From Actinomycetota bacterium (lineage in GTDB: Bacteria; Actinomycetota; Actinomycetes; S36-B12; UBA5976), in contig WLEH01000013.1 of NCBI GenBank assembly GCA_009704345.1, positions 1 to 11,656 of the forward strand: DNA of 11,656 nucleotides, read 5' to 3'. The notes beneath the pieces were generated by a model. The model was not told where the DNA came from. It saw only the letters and a program-made list of their open reading frames with translations, and ran no database searches. Shown here one piece after another: positions 1 through 6,812 of the stretch. The position numbers and the translations under genes were made by a program. Numbering within the stretch: the stretch's first letter is position 1; each line of letters opens with the position of its first letter.

Positions 1-114
1 GATCTACAAAAAATAAATGGATCCGACGAGGCTCGCAATCTGCCGTCAGCCTTCCCCTTGCTGGCGCCAGACCCGTTATCTCGCCGGACCCAAGCGCAAA
101 TTAGGGCGCCGTGA
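1..114 (+). CDS. possible 3' end of a gene entering from the left (partial)
   Basis: Frame 1 is open from the first base to a TGA at 112-114, giving 37 residues that end in SRRTQAQIRAP. This stretch is more GC-rich than what follows, which would fit the end of a coding region. I do not recognise the peptide and no domain can be assigned. Frame 3 is also open to about base 104, and 37 codons without a stop is weak evidence, so this could equally be non-coding. No clear terminator hairpin with a T-run follows the stop. Confidence 0.25.
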   Translation, partial: DLQKINGSDEARNLPSAFPLLAPDPLSRRTQAQIRAP

Positions 115-132
115 CAACTGAGTCAAAGTGAG

Positions 133-163
133 TTGTGGAAGAAATTGTGGAAAAGTTGGGGAA
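133..163 (+). repeat. short imperfect direct repeats TTGTGGAA, resembling DnaA boxes
   Basis: TTGTGGAA occurs at 133-140 and 145-152, and a degenerate third copy TTGGGGAA follows at about 156-163, so the period is 11-12 bases. Read on the other strand, the second copy contains TTTTCCACA (154 to 146), one mismatch from the DnaA box TTATCCACA; the first contains TCTTCCACA, two mismatches. They lie between the possible gene tail and the YgjP-like gene. A protein-binding role is inference. Confidence 0.3.
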
Positions 164-180
164 TAGCACTCTTTTTTTGC

Positions 181-193
181 GCACAGTTTGTGC
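181..193. promoter_or_regulatory. short inverted repeat GCACA-GTT-TGTGC
   Basis: A perfect 5-bp inverted repeat with a 3-base loop lies about 130 bases upstream of the YgjP-like start. A T7 run (172-178) precedes it on the plus strand, so it does not have the layout of an intrinsic terminator on either strand. It could be an operator or a chance palindrome. I see no convincing -35/-10 pair in 194-320. Confidence 0.2.
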
Positions 194-320
194 ATACCGC
201 TGTTGATATCTAGCGAATCCCTTAATTGGCAGCAGATTTCCCCTCACAGATTTGCGTAATTTGTCTAAACTGCGGTGTGGATTAAAAAAAGTTCACAGAA
301 TTTCAAATTTAGGTGTGCAG

Positions 321-866
321 ATGACTGAGAACGATCAGCCACAACTTGAGTTTGCCCCAACCGATACTTCTGAAATTGTTGAAGTACGTCGCTCGAAAAA
401 GCGAACCAGATCTGTTGCGGCATGGCGCGAATCTGGCCGATTAATAATTTCAGTGCCAGCTCGAATGTCACGCAGGGAAATTGATCACCACATTTTGGAG
501 TTAACTTCTCGCATAATTGCGGCCGAAGCAATTATGGGCGATGACCAATTGGTTAAGCTCAGTGAGGAACTAATCTCGCATTACTTGCAACCAGAGTTTG
601 GCGATTTACGACCTGTGTCAGTTAATTGGTCAACTAGACAGCGTGAATTACATGGATCTTGCACCTCAGTTGATCGGACCATTCGAATTGCCAAGCGAAT
701 TGCTACGGCACCAGATTACGTGATTGAAGTTGTGTTGTTACATGAACTAATTCATTTATTGCACCATGATCACAATAAAGAATTTTATGGGTTAGTTAAA
801 CGTCATCCAAAATACGAGCAAGCAGAGGCATTCTTAGCTGGCATGAGCCATGCAGACAGTTACTAG
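321..866 (+). CDS. YgjP-like (M48-type, DUF45) zinc metallopeptidase
   Basis: Predicted cytosolic zinc metallopeptidase of the YgjP/WLM-like family, 181 residues. HELIH at residues 141-145 supplies two zinc-binding histidines and the catalytic glutamate; His151 in the following HDHNKEF segment is the likely third ligand, as in other YgjP proteins. The preceding block with WSTRQRELHGSC and a basic IAKRIA segment is also typical of the family. I chose ATG 321 because AGGTG (311-315) sits five bases upstream; an in-frame TTG at 252 would add 23 residues with no ribosome binding site and no family match. No signal peptide or membrane segment is visible. It converges on the DUF2342 gene, sharing stop bases. 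Substrate is unknown. Confidence 0.85.
   Translation: MTENDQPQLEFAPTDTSEIVEVRRSKKRTRSVAAWRESGRLIISVPARMSRREIDHHILELTSRIIAAEAIMGDDQLVKLSEELISHYLQPEFGDLRPVSVNWSTRQRELHGSCTSVDRTIRIAKRIATAPDYVIEVVLLHELIHLLHHDHNKEFYGLVKRHPKYEQAEAFLAGMSHADSY
863..866. other. CTAG shared by two convergent stop codons
   Basis: The palindrome CTAG holds the TAG stop of the plus-strand YgjP-like gene (864-866) and, on the other strand, the TAG stop of the DUF2342 gene (865-863). No terminator hairpin is seen around it, so the two transcripts probably run into each other and overlap as antisense RNA. Confidence 0.9.
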
Positions 867-2056
867 AGTGATTTAGCTACCGTTATCGCCAGCTCATTTG
901 GATCATCTAATTCGTCTTGCTTTGGTAACAAATCTAGATTCTGCCAAATGTAATCACGTCGTTCTGCCCCGATTAATTCAGTTAACTTATTAAAGAAATC
1001 AAATGCTGCTCGCATTCGCTTGGGGCGAATCTCTAATCCCACCAGCGCGGCAAACGCATTTTCAGCAGGCCCGCCAGTTGCACGTCTTCGTCTGATTGAT
1101 TCAAACATTGCAGCGTAGTTTGATAACTTACTGGCGGTTGCGCTTTGAGCAACAACTTCAACCCAGCCTTCGGAGAGCGCTAGCAGGTTTTCTAATCGAA
1201 CTAACGCTGCCTGCTGTTCTGGCGTTAACTCTGGCGTTAGTACGCCACCTTCTAGCGCAGCTGCAATTGCTTGCGGATCAGATGGATCAATTCCTTCGAG
1301 TGCACTTTGCAATCTCGAGGTGTCCACTCGCATCCCAGCCGCATGTATTTCAACCGCAGTAATAATTGCGCCACTTAACCAATCAACTGAGTTAAATAAT
1401 CGCTGTCGAGCAATTTCGCGACTTGCCAGAAAGTGCAGCAAATCCTCCGCTGGTACGCTGATTTCAGCGGCATAATCATCACAGCGTTGAATAATCAAAG
1501 CCGGTCGTGGCTTATCGGTGAGTAGTAACCCAACATCGGCTGCGCCCATGACATCCATCGCAAGTGCGGCCAGTGATTGACCAACTTGCATCCCAACCAT
1601 CGCCGAAGTCAATCCTTTGACCATCTCCATCATCGGCTTAGTTAGTTCGATCAATTCAGGTGGAATCTGATCGTTGCCCGGCATCAAGGTGGTCATGGAG
1701 TCAGCCATTCGACGCAATACTGGATCAGAAATGATTCGCCATGCGTTTAGGGAGTAATTGATCAAGTCCTTGCGAGACCATGCCTCAAGATCAATACCTA
1801 GAGCTGGGAATGAAGTTGCTTGATCAAGCCAAAGGTCAACAGTTCTACCAGCATTCTGGGTTCGACTTAACTCGCTCATGGTTGGTTGGTGGTCACCAGC
1901 TGCCACAACCTGACCAATTGCAGTTTCCGAGATTGAATTCCAGTTGATGCCAGCATTGCCACTTTGCATCATTTTGCCAAGTTGTTCAAACATCTGACCC
2001 ATTTGATTCAATGGCTCACCTTCGCTGGGTGGTTGAAAGCCAAACGGAATGCTCAT
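863..2056 (-). CDS. DUF2342 / zincin-2 family protein, probable non-catalytic metalloprotease homologue
   Basis: A 397-residue protein of the actinobacterial DUF2342 (Zincin_2, putative hydrolase) family. Supporting blocks are a Gly/Gln-rich N-terminus, the ASREIARQRLF..VDWLSG segment at 211-228, ALSEGWVEVV at about 293-302, RRRRATGGPAE at 322-332 and a C-terminal DLLP..DELDDP segment. In the F420-associated branch of the family the HExxH zinc motif lies where this protein has R213-E-I-A-R217, so both metal-binding histidines appear to be lost; from memory, related putative-hydrolase members have REAAH. Catalysis is therefore doubtful. The start ATG at 2056 follows AGAGAG six bases upstream; an earlier in-frame ATG (2110) would add 18 residues of no family resemblance. 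It is divergent from the PDZ protease cluster. Confidence 0.85.
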   Translation of the reverse strand: MSIPFGFQPPSEGEPLNQMGQMFEQLGKMMQSGNAGINWNSISETAIGQVVAAGDHQPTMSELSRTQNAGRTVDLWLDQATSFPALGIDLEAWSRKDLINYSLNAWRIISDPVLRRMADSMTTLMPGNDQIPPELIELTKPMMEMVKGLTSAMVGMQVGQSLAALAMDVMGAADVGLLLTDKPRPALIIQRCDDYAAEISVPAEDLLHFLASREIARQRLFNSVDWLSGAIITAVEIHAAGMRVDTSRLQSALEGIDPSDPQAIAAALEGGVLTPELTPEQQAALVRLENLLALSEGWVEVVAQSATASKLSNYAAMFESIRRRRATGGPAENAFAALVGLEIRPKRMRAAFDFFNKLTELIGAERRDYIWQNLDLLPKQDELDDPNELAITVAKSL

Positions 2057-2120
2057 TGTGTTCTCTCTTTCGATTGCCAACGATAGCGACAAATTCTTAA
2101 CCGGGCGCACTCAATCAAGC

Positions 2121-2148
2121 CTGCAAATTCTGGTAAATGGGTTAGATT
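2121..2148 (+). promoter_or_regulatory. candidate promoter for the membrane protein / PDZ protease cluster
   Basis: A -10-like TAGATT (2143-2148) lies 16 bases after a poor -35-like CTGCAA (2121-2126). Transcription would begin near 2155, leaving a leader of about 17 bases containing the GGAGAGG ribosome binding site. It lies in the 115-base divergent gap between the DUF2342 start and the 60-residue gene. The -35 match is weak, so only the -10 carries weight. Confidence 0.35.
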
Positions 2149-2171
2149 TACTGCTACGGAGAGGGAACGCG

Positions 2172-2354
2172 GTGAGTACTTTACTGTGGTGGTCATTACC
2201 AATTTTAACTTTGGTAATTGGAACTGCCTGGGCAATTTGGAATTCTAAGCCGCGCCGATCAAATCATCCAGATCGAGATATCCAAGCTAGGCGTCGATTT
2301 GAACAAGCAGTTGATCGTGTTACTGATAAACCCACTTCAAGTTCAGGGGAGTGA
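2172..2354 (+). CDS. 60-residue single-pass membrane protein
   Basis: A small hypothetical protein. The GTG start at 2172 is well supported by GGAGAGG (2158-2164) seven bases upstream. Residues 3-24 form one hydrophobic helix (LLWWSLPILTLVIGTAWAIW), followed by a charged, basic cytoplasmic-type tail with RRS, QARRRFEQAVDRV and a Ser/Thr-rich end. Its TGA stop overlaps the GTG start of the PDZ protease as GTGA, which indicates coupled translation and a shared transcript. The simplest inference is a small partner or anchor acting with the membrane protease, but no function is known to me. A longer in-frame reading from 2049 lacks a ribosome binding site and would overlap the DUF2342 start. Confidence 0.75.
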   Translation: MSTLLWWSLPILTLVIGTAWAIWNSKPRRSNHPDRDIQARRRFEQAVDRVTDKPTSSSGE

Positions 2355-3400
2355 CCATTTTTAGCGGATCTTGGCGGCGTTTGTTGTTAGTGTGGTTAGC
2401 AATAGCAGCAACAGCGCTGCCGGTTCCGTATTTGTCCCAGCAACCTGGACCAGTCTTTAACACCTTAGGTTCGCTCGGCGAGCAAGATTTTATTGAAATA
2501 ACGAATGCTGAGACATATCCAACTTCTGGACAGTTAGATATGACCACCGTGCGCGAAGTTGGTGGGCCGCAGCGCACAATAACTTTGGGTGAAGCGGTTT
2601 ATGGTTGGCTAAACCCTGATATTTCAGTTATTCCGCGCCGCGCCAATTACCCAGATGACATCACTGCTGAGCAAGCGCGCACTCAAAGTACTCGAGCATT
2701 TGCCTCAAGTCAGGAAATTGCGTTAGGTGCTGTTTTAAGAGAATTGGGAATTCCATTCACGGAAAATGTCTTTGTCGTTGATGTCATATCAGATCGACCA
2801 GCTGCATTATTTTTGAAATCAAATGACCAGATTCTTAGCGTAAATGGTGTTCAAGTAAATTCAATTGGCGGAACAATTGAAGAAGTCAGGAAGACCTCGC
2901 CTGGCAACAAAGCCACAATTGTTATTTTGCGAGATGACAGCGAATTGGTTTTTGAGATTCCAACTGTGGCTGCACCAGATTCCGAATCGGCAGGCTCAAT
3001 TGGTGCATTCTTAACAAGTGAGATTAATTCTGAGATTGAAGCAAACTTTGCAGATCAACGAGTTGGCGGTCCAAGTGCTGGTTTAGTTTTTGCGTTGGCA
3101 ATTTACGATCAATTAACGCTGGGCGAATTGGTTGGAAATGCCCATATTGCTGTTACTGGCACTATCACCACTACTGGGGAAGTGGGTTCAATTGGTGGTA
3201 TTCGACAGAAAATGATTGGTGCTAAAAAGGCAGGGGCAACTGTTTTTCTGTTACCCATTGATAACTGCGCTGAGGCAGTACAGCGCATTCCAGCTGGTCT
3301 TCGAGCAATTCCTGTGAAAACTCTGCGAGAGGCAATTAGCGTGTTGGAAAAATTAAAATCGGACGCATCGGGCGATCTGCCATCTTGTAGTGCGGGGTAA
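2351..3400 (+). CDS. membrane-anchored PDZ / Lon-like serine protease (YlbL family)
   Basis: A 349-residue secreted-side protease. Residues 9-26 form an N-terminal membrane anchor after a basic MTIFSGSWRR start. A PDZ domain spans about 120-205 (VISDRPAALFLKSNDQILSV and following strands). The C-terminal Lon (S16) domain holds the Ser-Lys dyad: Ser242 in GGPSAG and Lys287 in GGIRQK, with spacing close to that of E. coli Lon, while the AAA+ ATPase module of true Lon is absent. This is the YlbL-type architecture; in Bacillus, YlbL is linked to envelope-related proteolysis. The GTG start overlaps the upstream stop, so it is probably translated by coupling. The UPF0182 gene follows after 24 bases. 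Confidence 0.9.
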   Translation: MTIFSGSWRRLLLVWLAIAATALPVPYLSQQPGPVFNTLGSLGEQDFIEITNAETYPTSGQLDMTTVREVGGPQRTITLGEAVYGWLNPDISVIPRRANYPDDITAEQARTQSTRAFASSQEIALGAVLRELGIPFTENVFVVDVISDRPAALFLKSNDQILSVNGVQVNSIGGTIEEVRKTSPGNKATIVILRDDSELVFEIPTVAAPDSESAGSIGAFLTSEINSEIEANFADQRVGGPSAGLVFALAIYDQLTLGELVGNAHIAVTGTITTTGEVGSIGGIRQKMIGAKKAGATVFLLPIDNCAEAVQRIPAGLRAIPVKTLREAISVLEKLKSDASGDLPSCSAG

Positions 3401-3412
3401 TTTCGGGTCAAT

Positions 3413-3418
3413 TAGAGT
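3413..3418 (+). promoter_or_regulatory. leaderless-type -10 element (TAGAGT) of the UPF0182 gene
   Basis: TAGAGT fits the actinobacterial -10 pattern TANNNT and ends six bases before the GTG start, so RNA polymerase would begin at or next to the first base of the start codon. There is no Shine-Dalgarno sequence in the 24-base gap. The -35 region, inside the end of the protease gene, is not recognisable. This would add a separate promoter inside the cluster. Confidence 0.45.
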
Positions 3419-3424
3419 ACGCCG

Positions 3425-6301
3425 GTGACTTTCTTTCAACAAAATCCATTCGGCGACCGGCCGACACCGCCTAGTCTGCCAACAGGTAGATCCCGCGCCT
3501 TCTTGTTCGCCATTTCAATTGTGGTGGCATTAGGCCTACTCACTTCTTTCTTTGCTGGTTTCTACACTGACTATCTGTGGTTTAGATCTGTAGACTCACA
3601 AGCAGTCTTCACCACGATCTTGACCACTCGAATTTTGTTGTTCACAGTTACATTAGTAGTAAGTGTGTTGTTTTTATGGGGCACGGTATTTTTGGCTTAC
3701 CGATTACGTCCCGCCCAAACTGCAATTTTAATTCCAGAGGCAGTTGACAAGTTACGAAAGTTATTGGCTTACGGTATCGCTGGCGTGTTAGCTATGTTGA
3801 TGGCGCTCTCAGCTGGCAGCAATTGGGCGCAGTGGTTAAGTTTTATAAATCGGGAACCATTCAACTACGACGATCCACACTTCGGTATTGATGTTTCATT
3901 CTTTGTTTTCACCTATCCAGTTTTGCGGTTACTAATTGGCACTGGAATTACGCTCTCGTTGTTTATGTTCATTATTGGCTTTTTGATTCACTCGGCAAAT
4001 GGTGCAATTGTGTTGCAACCGGATCAGCGTCGGGTGACCCCACAAGCAACCGCACATCTGTCAGCAATCCTTGGCGTGTTCATGTTGTTCAAAGCAGGCG
4101 CATATTGGCTAGATCGATACGGCCTAGCGGTGCAATCAAACACACTGGTGGATGGTCTGCAATACACTGATGTTCAAGCAGTTTTGCCAGTTCGAGCGCT
4201 GCTAACTGGTATTGCTGCACTGGTTGCAATTTTGTTCTTCGTAAACATTTTCCGACGCAGTTGGCGCATTCCAATCACTGCAGTGGGTCTTTTGGTTGCA
4301 ACTTCAGTTCTAGCGGGCGGGGTATATCCGTCACTATTAGAGCAATTCCGAGTTCGACCAAGCCAAGCAGCATTGGAGGCGCCCTATATTGAGCGCGGCA
4401 TCAATACGACCCGTGACGCTTACAATTTAACTGATGTTGTTAAAGAAGACTATGCAGCAGTCTCTCAGCCAAAGATCGAAAACTTAGATCAGTTCCAGGG
4501 AACGTTAAGTAAAGTTCGATTAATGGATCCGGCAGCACTAGCGCCAACATTTAATCAGTTGCAGCAGATTCGTGGTTACTACTCATTCGGCGATCAGCTT
4601 GATGTTGCCCGATATGAAATTGATGGTGAATTGCGTGGCGCAATTTTGGCAACTAGAGAAATTAATCTAGATGCGATCCCGCAGGCACGTAACTTCATTA
4701 ACTCCCACTTTGTTTATACCCACGGATTTGGTATCTCTGCGGCATTTGATAGCACGGTGCGTCCCGATGGTGGACCAGTGTTTTTCGAACGCGACATCCC
4801 ACCTCGCGGACCGCTAGATATAACTGAACCACGTATTTATTTCGGTGAGCGTTCGCCAGATTACTCAATTGTTGGCGCACCAGAGGGTGCTGATCCAGTT
4901 GAGCTGGATTATCCAGATGAAACTTCGCCAACCGGTCAACAGAACAACACTTATAGTGGTGATGGCGGTGTGCCGATTGGCTCATTCTTTAACCGCTTGA
5001 TGTACGCAATTTCATTTAGTGAAGTCAACATCATGCTCTCGGACTTCGTTAATGAAGAATCACAAGTTCTTTATGTTCGAGATCCAAGTGCTCGAGTGCA
5101 GAATGTAGCGCCATGGCTAACGTTGGATTCAGACCCTTATCCAATTGTTTCCGAAGGCAGAATTAAGTGGATTGTGGATGGCTACACCACCACTTCACTG
5201 TTCCCATATTCAGAGCGAGTTTCGCTGGGTTCAGCCACAACTGATGCTCTTGGTGTAACTGGCAGCACGATTTCCAGATTGAGCACCGATCAAGTTAACT
5301 ACATGCGCAACTCAGTTAAAGCAGTTGTCGATTCATATGAAGGAACCGTGACGCTTTACGGTTGGGAAGCTGATGAACCAATTCTGAAAGTTTGGGACAA
5401 AGTATTTCCAGGACTAATTAAGCCTCGAGCAGAGATGCCAGAATCAGTATTCAATCAGGTGCGTTACCCAGAAGACTTATTCAAAGTGCAGCGCTCGGTC
5501 TACGCGAAGTATCACGTGACTACACCAGCATCGTTCTATAACGGTCAGGACTTCTGGTCTGTGCCACAAGATCCAACCGCTGAAGGTGCTGCGCTATCGC
5601 AACCGCCTTACTACTTGCAGATTCAAATGCCAGGTGATGAAGAAGAGTCGTTTATGTTGACTTCAGCTTATTCACCCGTACAGCGCCAAACACTGGCTGC
5701 ATTTATTGCGGTTGGCTCAGATCCAAGGCGAGATGATTACGGCAAGATCAGGGTGCTTCAGTTACCAAGTAACACAGTTATTCCTGGTCCAAATCAAGTG
5801 CAGAACAACTTTGAATCCGATCCGCAAGTAGGCCAGGAACTTAATTTGCTGCGCCAAGGTGGTTCAAACGTTCGACTAGGCAATTTGCTTTCATTACCAA
5901 TTGCAGGCGGCTTCTTGTATGTTGAACCAGTTTATGTTCAAGGTGCAGCTGGCGATGGTTATCCGTTGCTAAGGCGTGTTTTGGCATCGTTTGGTCAGAA
6001 AGTGGTATTCAAACCTAACCTCGAAGAAGCATTGTTCGAGTTGTTTGGTTCATCCGCTGGAGTCCCAGATGAAGTAACCCCTGGCGATGATGAGGGTGAA
6101 CCAGCAGAGCCAGATGCTGCTCAAACTGCGCAGCAGCGATTGAATCAAGCGCTATCTGATATGCAAACCGCGCTGAGCGAAGCGGACACTGCGCTGCGCA
6201 ATGGTGATTTCACCGCTTATGGTTCTGCGCAACGCAGATTAGAAGCGGCGCTGCAACGGGCAGTTGCTGCGCAGCGAGAGGTGGATTCAGCGACTAACTA
6301 G
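3425..6301 (+). CDS. UPF0182 family large integral membrane protein
   Basis: A 958-residue member of the UPF0182 (COG1615) family, abundant in actinobacteria and of unknown molecular function. The N-terminal third has about seven hydrophobic helices near residues 25-47, 67-92, 114-135, 160-188, 210-227, 255-275 and 282-302, with the family segment FAGFYTDYLWFRSV at 43-56. A large, mainly extracytoplasmic region follows (about 303-880), then an acidic linker (about 880-898) and an Ala/Gln-rich C-terminal coiled coil (899-958) with the repeated ALxxGDFxAYGxAQ-type motif. Length is normal for the family. GTG 3425 fits the family N-terminus and lies six bases after a TANNNT -10. It is adjacent to the PDZ protease, a pairing common in actinobacteria. 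Confidence 0.93.
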   Translation: MTFFQQNPFGDRPTPPSLPTGRSRAFLFAISIVVALGLLTSFFAGFYTDYLWFRSVDSQAVFTTILTTRILLFTVTLVVSVLFLWGTVFLAYRLRPAQTAILIPEAVDKLRKLLAYGIAGVLAMLMALSAGSNWAQWLSFINREPFNYDDPHFGIDVSFFVFTYPVLRLLIGTGITLSLFMFIIGFLIHSANGAIVLQPDQRRVTPQATAHLSAILGVFMLFKAGAYWLDRYGLAVQSNTLVDGLQYTDVQAVLPVRALLTGIAALVAILFFVNIFRRSWRIPITAVGLLVATSVLAGGVYPSLLEQFRVRPSQAALEAPYIERGINTTRDAYNLTDVVKEDYAAVSQPKIENLDQFQGTLSKVRLMDPAALAPTFNQLQQIRGYYSFGDQLDVARYEIDGELRGAILATREINLDAIPQARNFINSHFVYTHGFGISAAFDSTVRPDGGPVFFERDIPPRGPLDITEPRIYFGERSPDYSIVGAPEGADPVELDYPDETSPTGQQNNTYSGDGGVPIGSFFNRLMYAISFSEVNIMLSDFVNEESQVLYVRDPSARVQNVAPWLTLDSDPYPIVSEGRIKWIVDGYTTTSLFPYSERVSLGSATTDALGVTGSTISRLSTDQVNYMRNSVKAVVDSYEGTVTLYGWEADEPILKVWDKVFPGLIKPRAEMPESVFNQVRYPEDLFKVQRSVYAKYHVTTPASFYNGQDFWSVPQDPTAEGAALSQPPYYLQIQMPGDEEESFMLTSAYSPVQRQTLAAFIAVGSDPRRDDYGKIRVLQLPSNTVIPGPNQVQNNFESDPQVGQELNLLRQGGSNVRLGNLLSLPIAGGFLYVEPVYVQGAAGDGYPLLRRVLASFGQKVVFKPNLEEALFELFGSSAGVPDEVTPGDDEGEPAEPDAAQTAQQRLNQALSDMQTALSEADTALRNGDFTAYGSAQRRLEAALQRAVAAQREVDSATN

Positions 6302-6309
6302 TGCTCCGA

Positions 6310-6315
6310 TAGGCT
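6310..6315 (+). promoter_or_regulatory. possible -10 element of tRNA-fMet (TAGGCT)
   Basis: TAGGCT fits TANNNT and would place transcription start near 6322, a few bases before the mature tRNA 5' end. A -35 match (TTCAGC at 6286-6291, spacing 18) is poor and lies inside the UPF0182 coding end. Read-through from UPF0182 is possible, as no terminator separates them. Confidence 0.3.
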
Positions 6316-6327
6316 TGCACTCCGCAA

Positions 6328-6404
<77 letters not shown>

Positions 6405-6410
6405 ATTAAA

Positions 6411-6432
6411 CCCCCCCTCGGAAGAGGGGGGG
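6411..6432. terminator. strong intrinsic terminator, likely bidirectional
   Basis: A perfect 9-bp stem, CCCCCCCTC (6411-6419) with GAGGGGGGG (6424-6432), closes a GGAA tetraloop. On the plus strand TTGCTTTCT follows, ending the tRNA-fMet transcript. On the minus strand the hairpin is followed by TTTAATT (6410 to 6404), so it can also end a leftward transcript; a small leftward ORF stops 20 bases before it. Confidence 0.85.
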
Positions 6433-6452
6433 TTGCTTTCTAACTTAAGCAG

Positions 6453-6599
6453 CTACCAATTCTTGCTTTTGGCTAATTCTCGAATCGCAGCGCCAGCCAT
6501 GGTGATGCGTTCCTTCCTTTGCGCAGTTTTGACCATGCTGTGAGTAGTTGCACTTGATACCACCATTACTGCGCCCAAGACCATCAAGATCATCGCCAC
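6453..6599 (-). CDS. possible 48-residue membrane peptide
   Basis: An open frame starting at GTG 6599 (or ATG 6593) encodes a hydrophobic helix, AMILMVLGAVMVVSSAT at residues 2-18, followed by a basic amphipathic tail (VKTAQRKERITMAGAAIREL) ending in KSKNW. A hydrophobic segment followed by a positively charged tail is a plausible single-pass topology. The stop lies 20 bases from a hairpin that ends in a T-rich run on this strand, which supports a real leftward transcript. Against it: no good ribosome binding site is near either start; AAGGAG at 6636-6631 is about 31 bases too far upstream. I do not recognise the peptide, and it may be non-coding. Confidence 0.4.
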   Translation of the reverse strand: MAMILMVLGAVMVVSSATTHSMVKTAQRKERITMAGAAIRELAKSKNW

Positions 6600-6729
6600 T
6601 AGTTTTGTGGACTTAAGGTTTGTTTTTACTCTCCTTCGGCCTTACCTCCACGGCTGGCCTTTGATTCAAACCATACGCTTGCTTCACAACAAAAATGCTG
6701 GTTTTTTCTGTCTACTAATTCACATCAGT
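6600..6729. other. gene-free stretch, nothing firmly assignable
   Basis: This span separates the possible leftward peptide from the DUF3145 promoter. On the minus strand it carries two Shine-Dalgarno-like purine runs (GGAGGT at 6649-6644 and AAGGAG at 6636-6631) without start codons at useful distance, and GGCC tetramers near 6638 and 6656 that could pair. No tRNA, known riboswitch core or convincing ORF is visible. Confidence 0.4.
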
Positions 6730-6749
6730 TTTACGTCACATCAAATGTG
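6720..6749. repeat. TCACATCA direct repeats and CACAT-CAA-ATGTG palindrome
   Basis: TCACATCA occurs at 6720-6727 and 6736-6743, sixteen bases apart start to start. The second copy merges into the inverted repeat CACAT-CAA-ATGTG (6737-6749). This palindrome falls inside the spacer of the candidate DUF3145 promoter, a usual operator position. A regulator is not identified. Confidence 0.4.
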
Positions 6750-6758
6750 CAGTATGGT
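6730..6758 (+). promoter_or_regulatory. candidate promoter of the DUF3145 gene
   Basis: TTTACG (6730-6735, four of six matches to TTGACA) and TATGGT (6753-6758, four of six matches to TATAAT and fitting TANNNT) are separated by 17 bases. Transcription would start near 6765, giving a leader of nearly 50 bases that contains the hairpin overlapping the ribosome binding site. Confidence 0.45.
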
Positions 6759-6771
6759 TTCGCTATTACCG

Positions 6772-6804
6772 CTGAGGATGTCGGGGAAGGCAAACCTCAG
6801 GAGG
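6772..6804 (+). promoter_or_regulatory. leader hairpin overlapping the DUF3145 ribosome binding site
   Basis: CTGAGG (6772-6777) can pair with CCTCAG (6795-6800) around a 17-base loop. The last two bases of the stem are the first two of the Shine-Dalgarno sequence AGGAGG (6799-6804). A nine-codon frame starting at ATG 6778 ends at TGA 6805-6807 across the same site. Control of translation is possible but unproven. Confidence 0.35.
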
Positions 6805-6812
6805 TGATGGCC

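Noticed and set aside
121..200. Replication origin, because of DnaA-box-like repeats and an A/T-rich stretch
   Set aside because: Only one near-perfect box, no dnaA or dnaN gene nearby, and the surrounding genes are not origin-linked ones.
252..320. In-frame TTG start of the YgjP-like gene giving 23 more residues
   Set aside because: No ribosome binding site before the TTG, while ATG 321 has AGGTG five bases upstream and gives a family-like N-terminus.
2057..2110. N-terminal extension of the DUF2342 protein by 18 residues
   Set aside because: The internal ATG at 2056 has a purine-rich site six bases upstream and starts at the family's typical MS-PFGF-like N-terminus.
6613..6687. 24-residue minus-strand frame (GTG 6687) upstream of the possible small peptide
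   Set aside because: Too short, no ribosome binding site at the GTG and no recognisable content.
6607..6807. 66-residue plus-strand frame before the DUF3145 gene
   Set aside because: It crosses the candidate promoter and leader, has no ribosome binding site and shows no protein-like composition.
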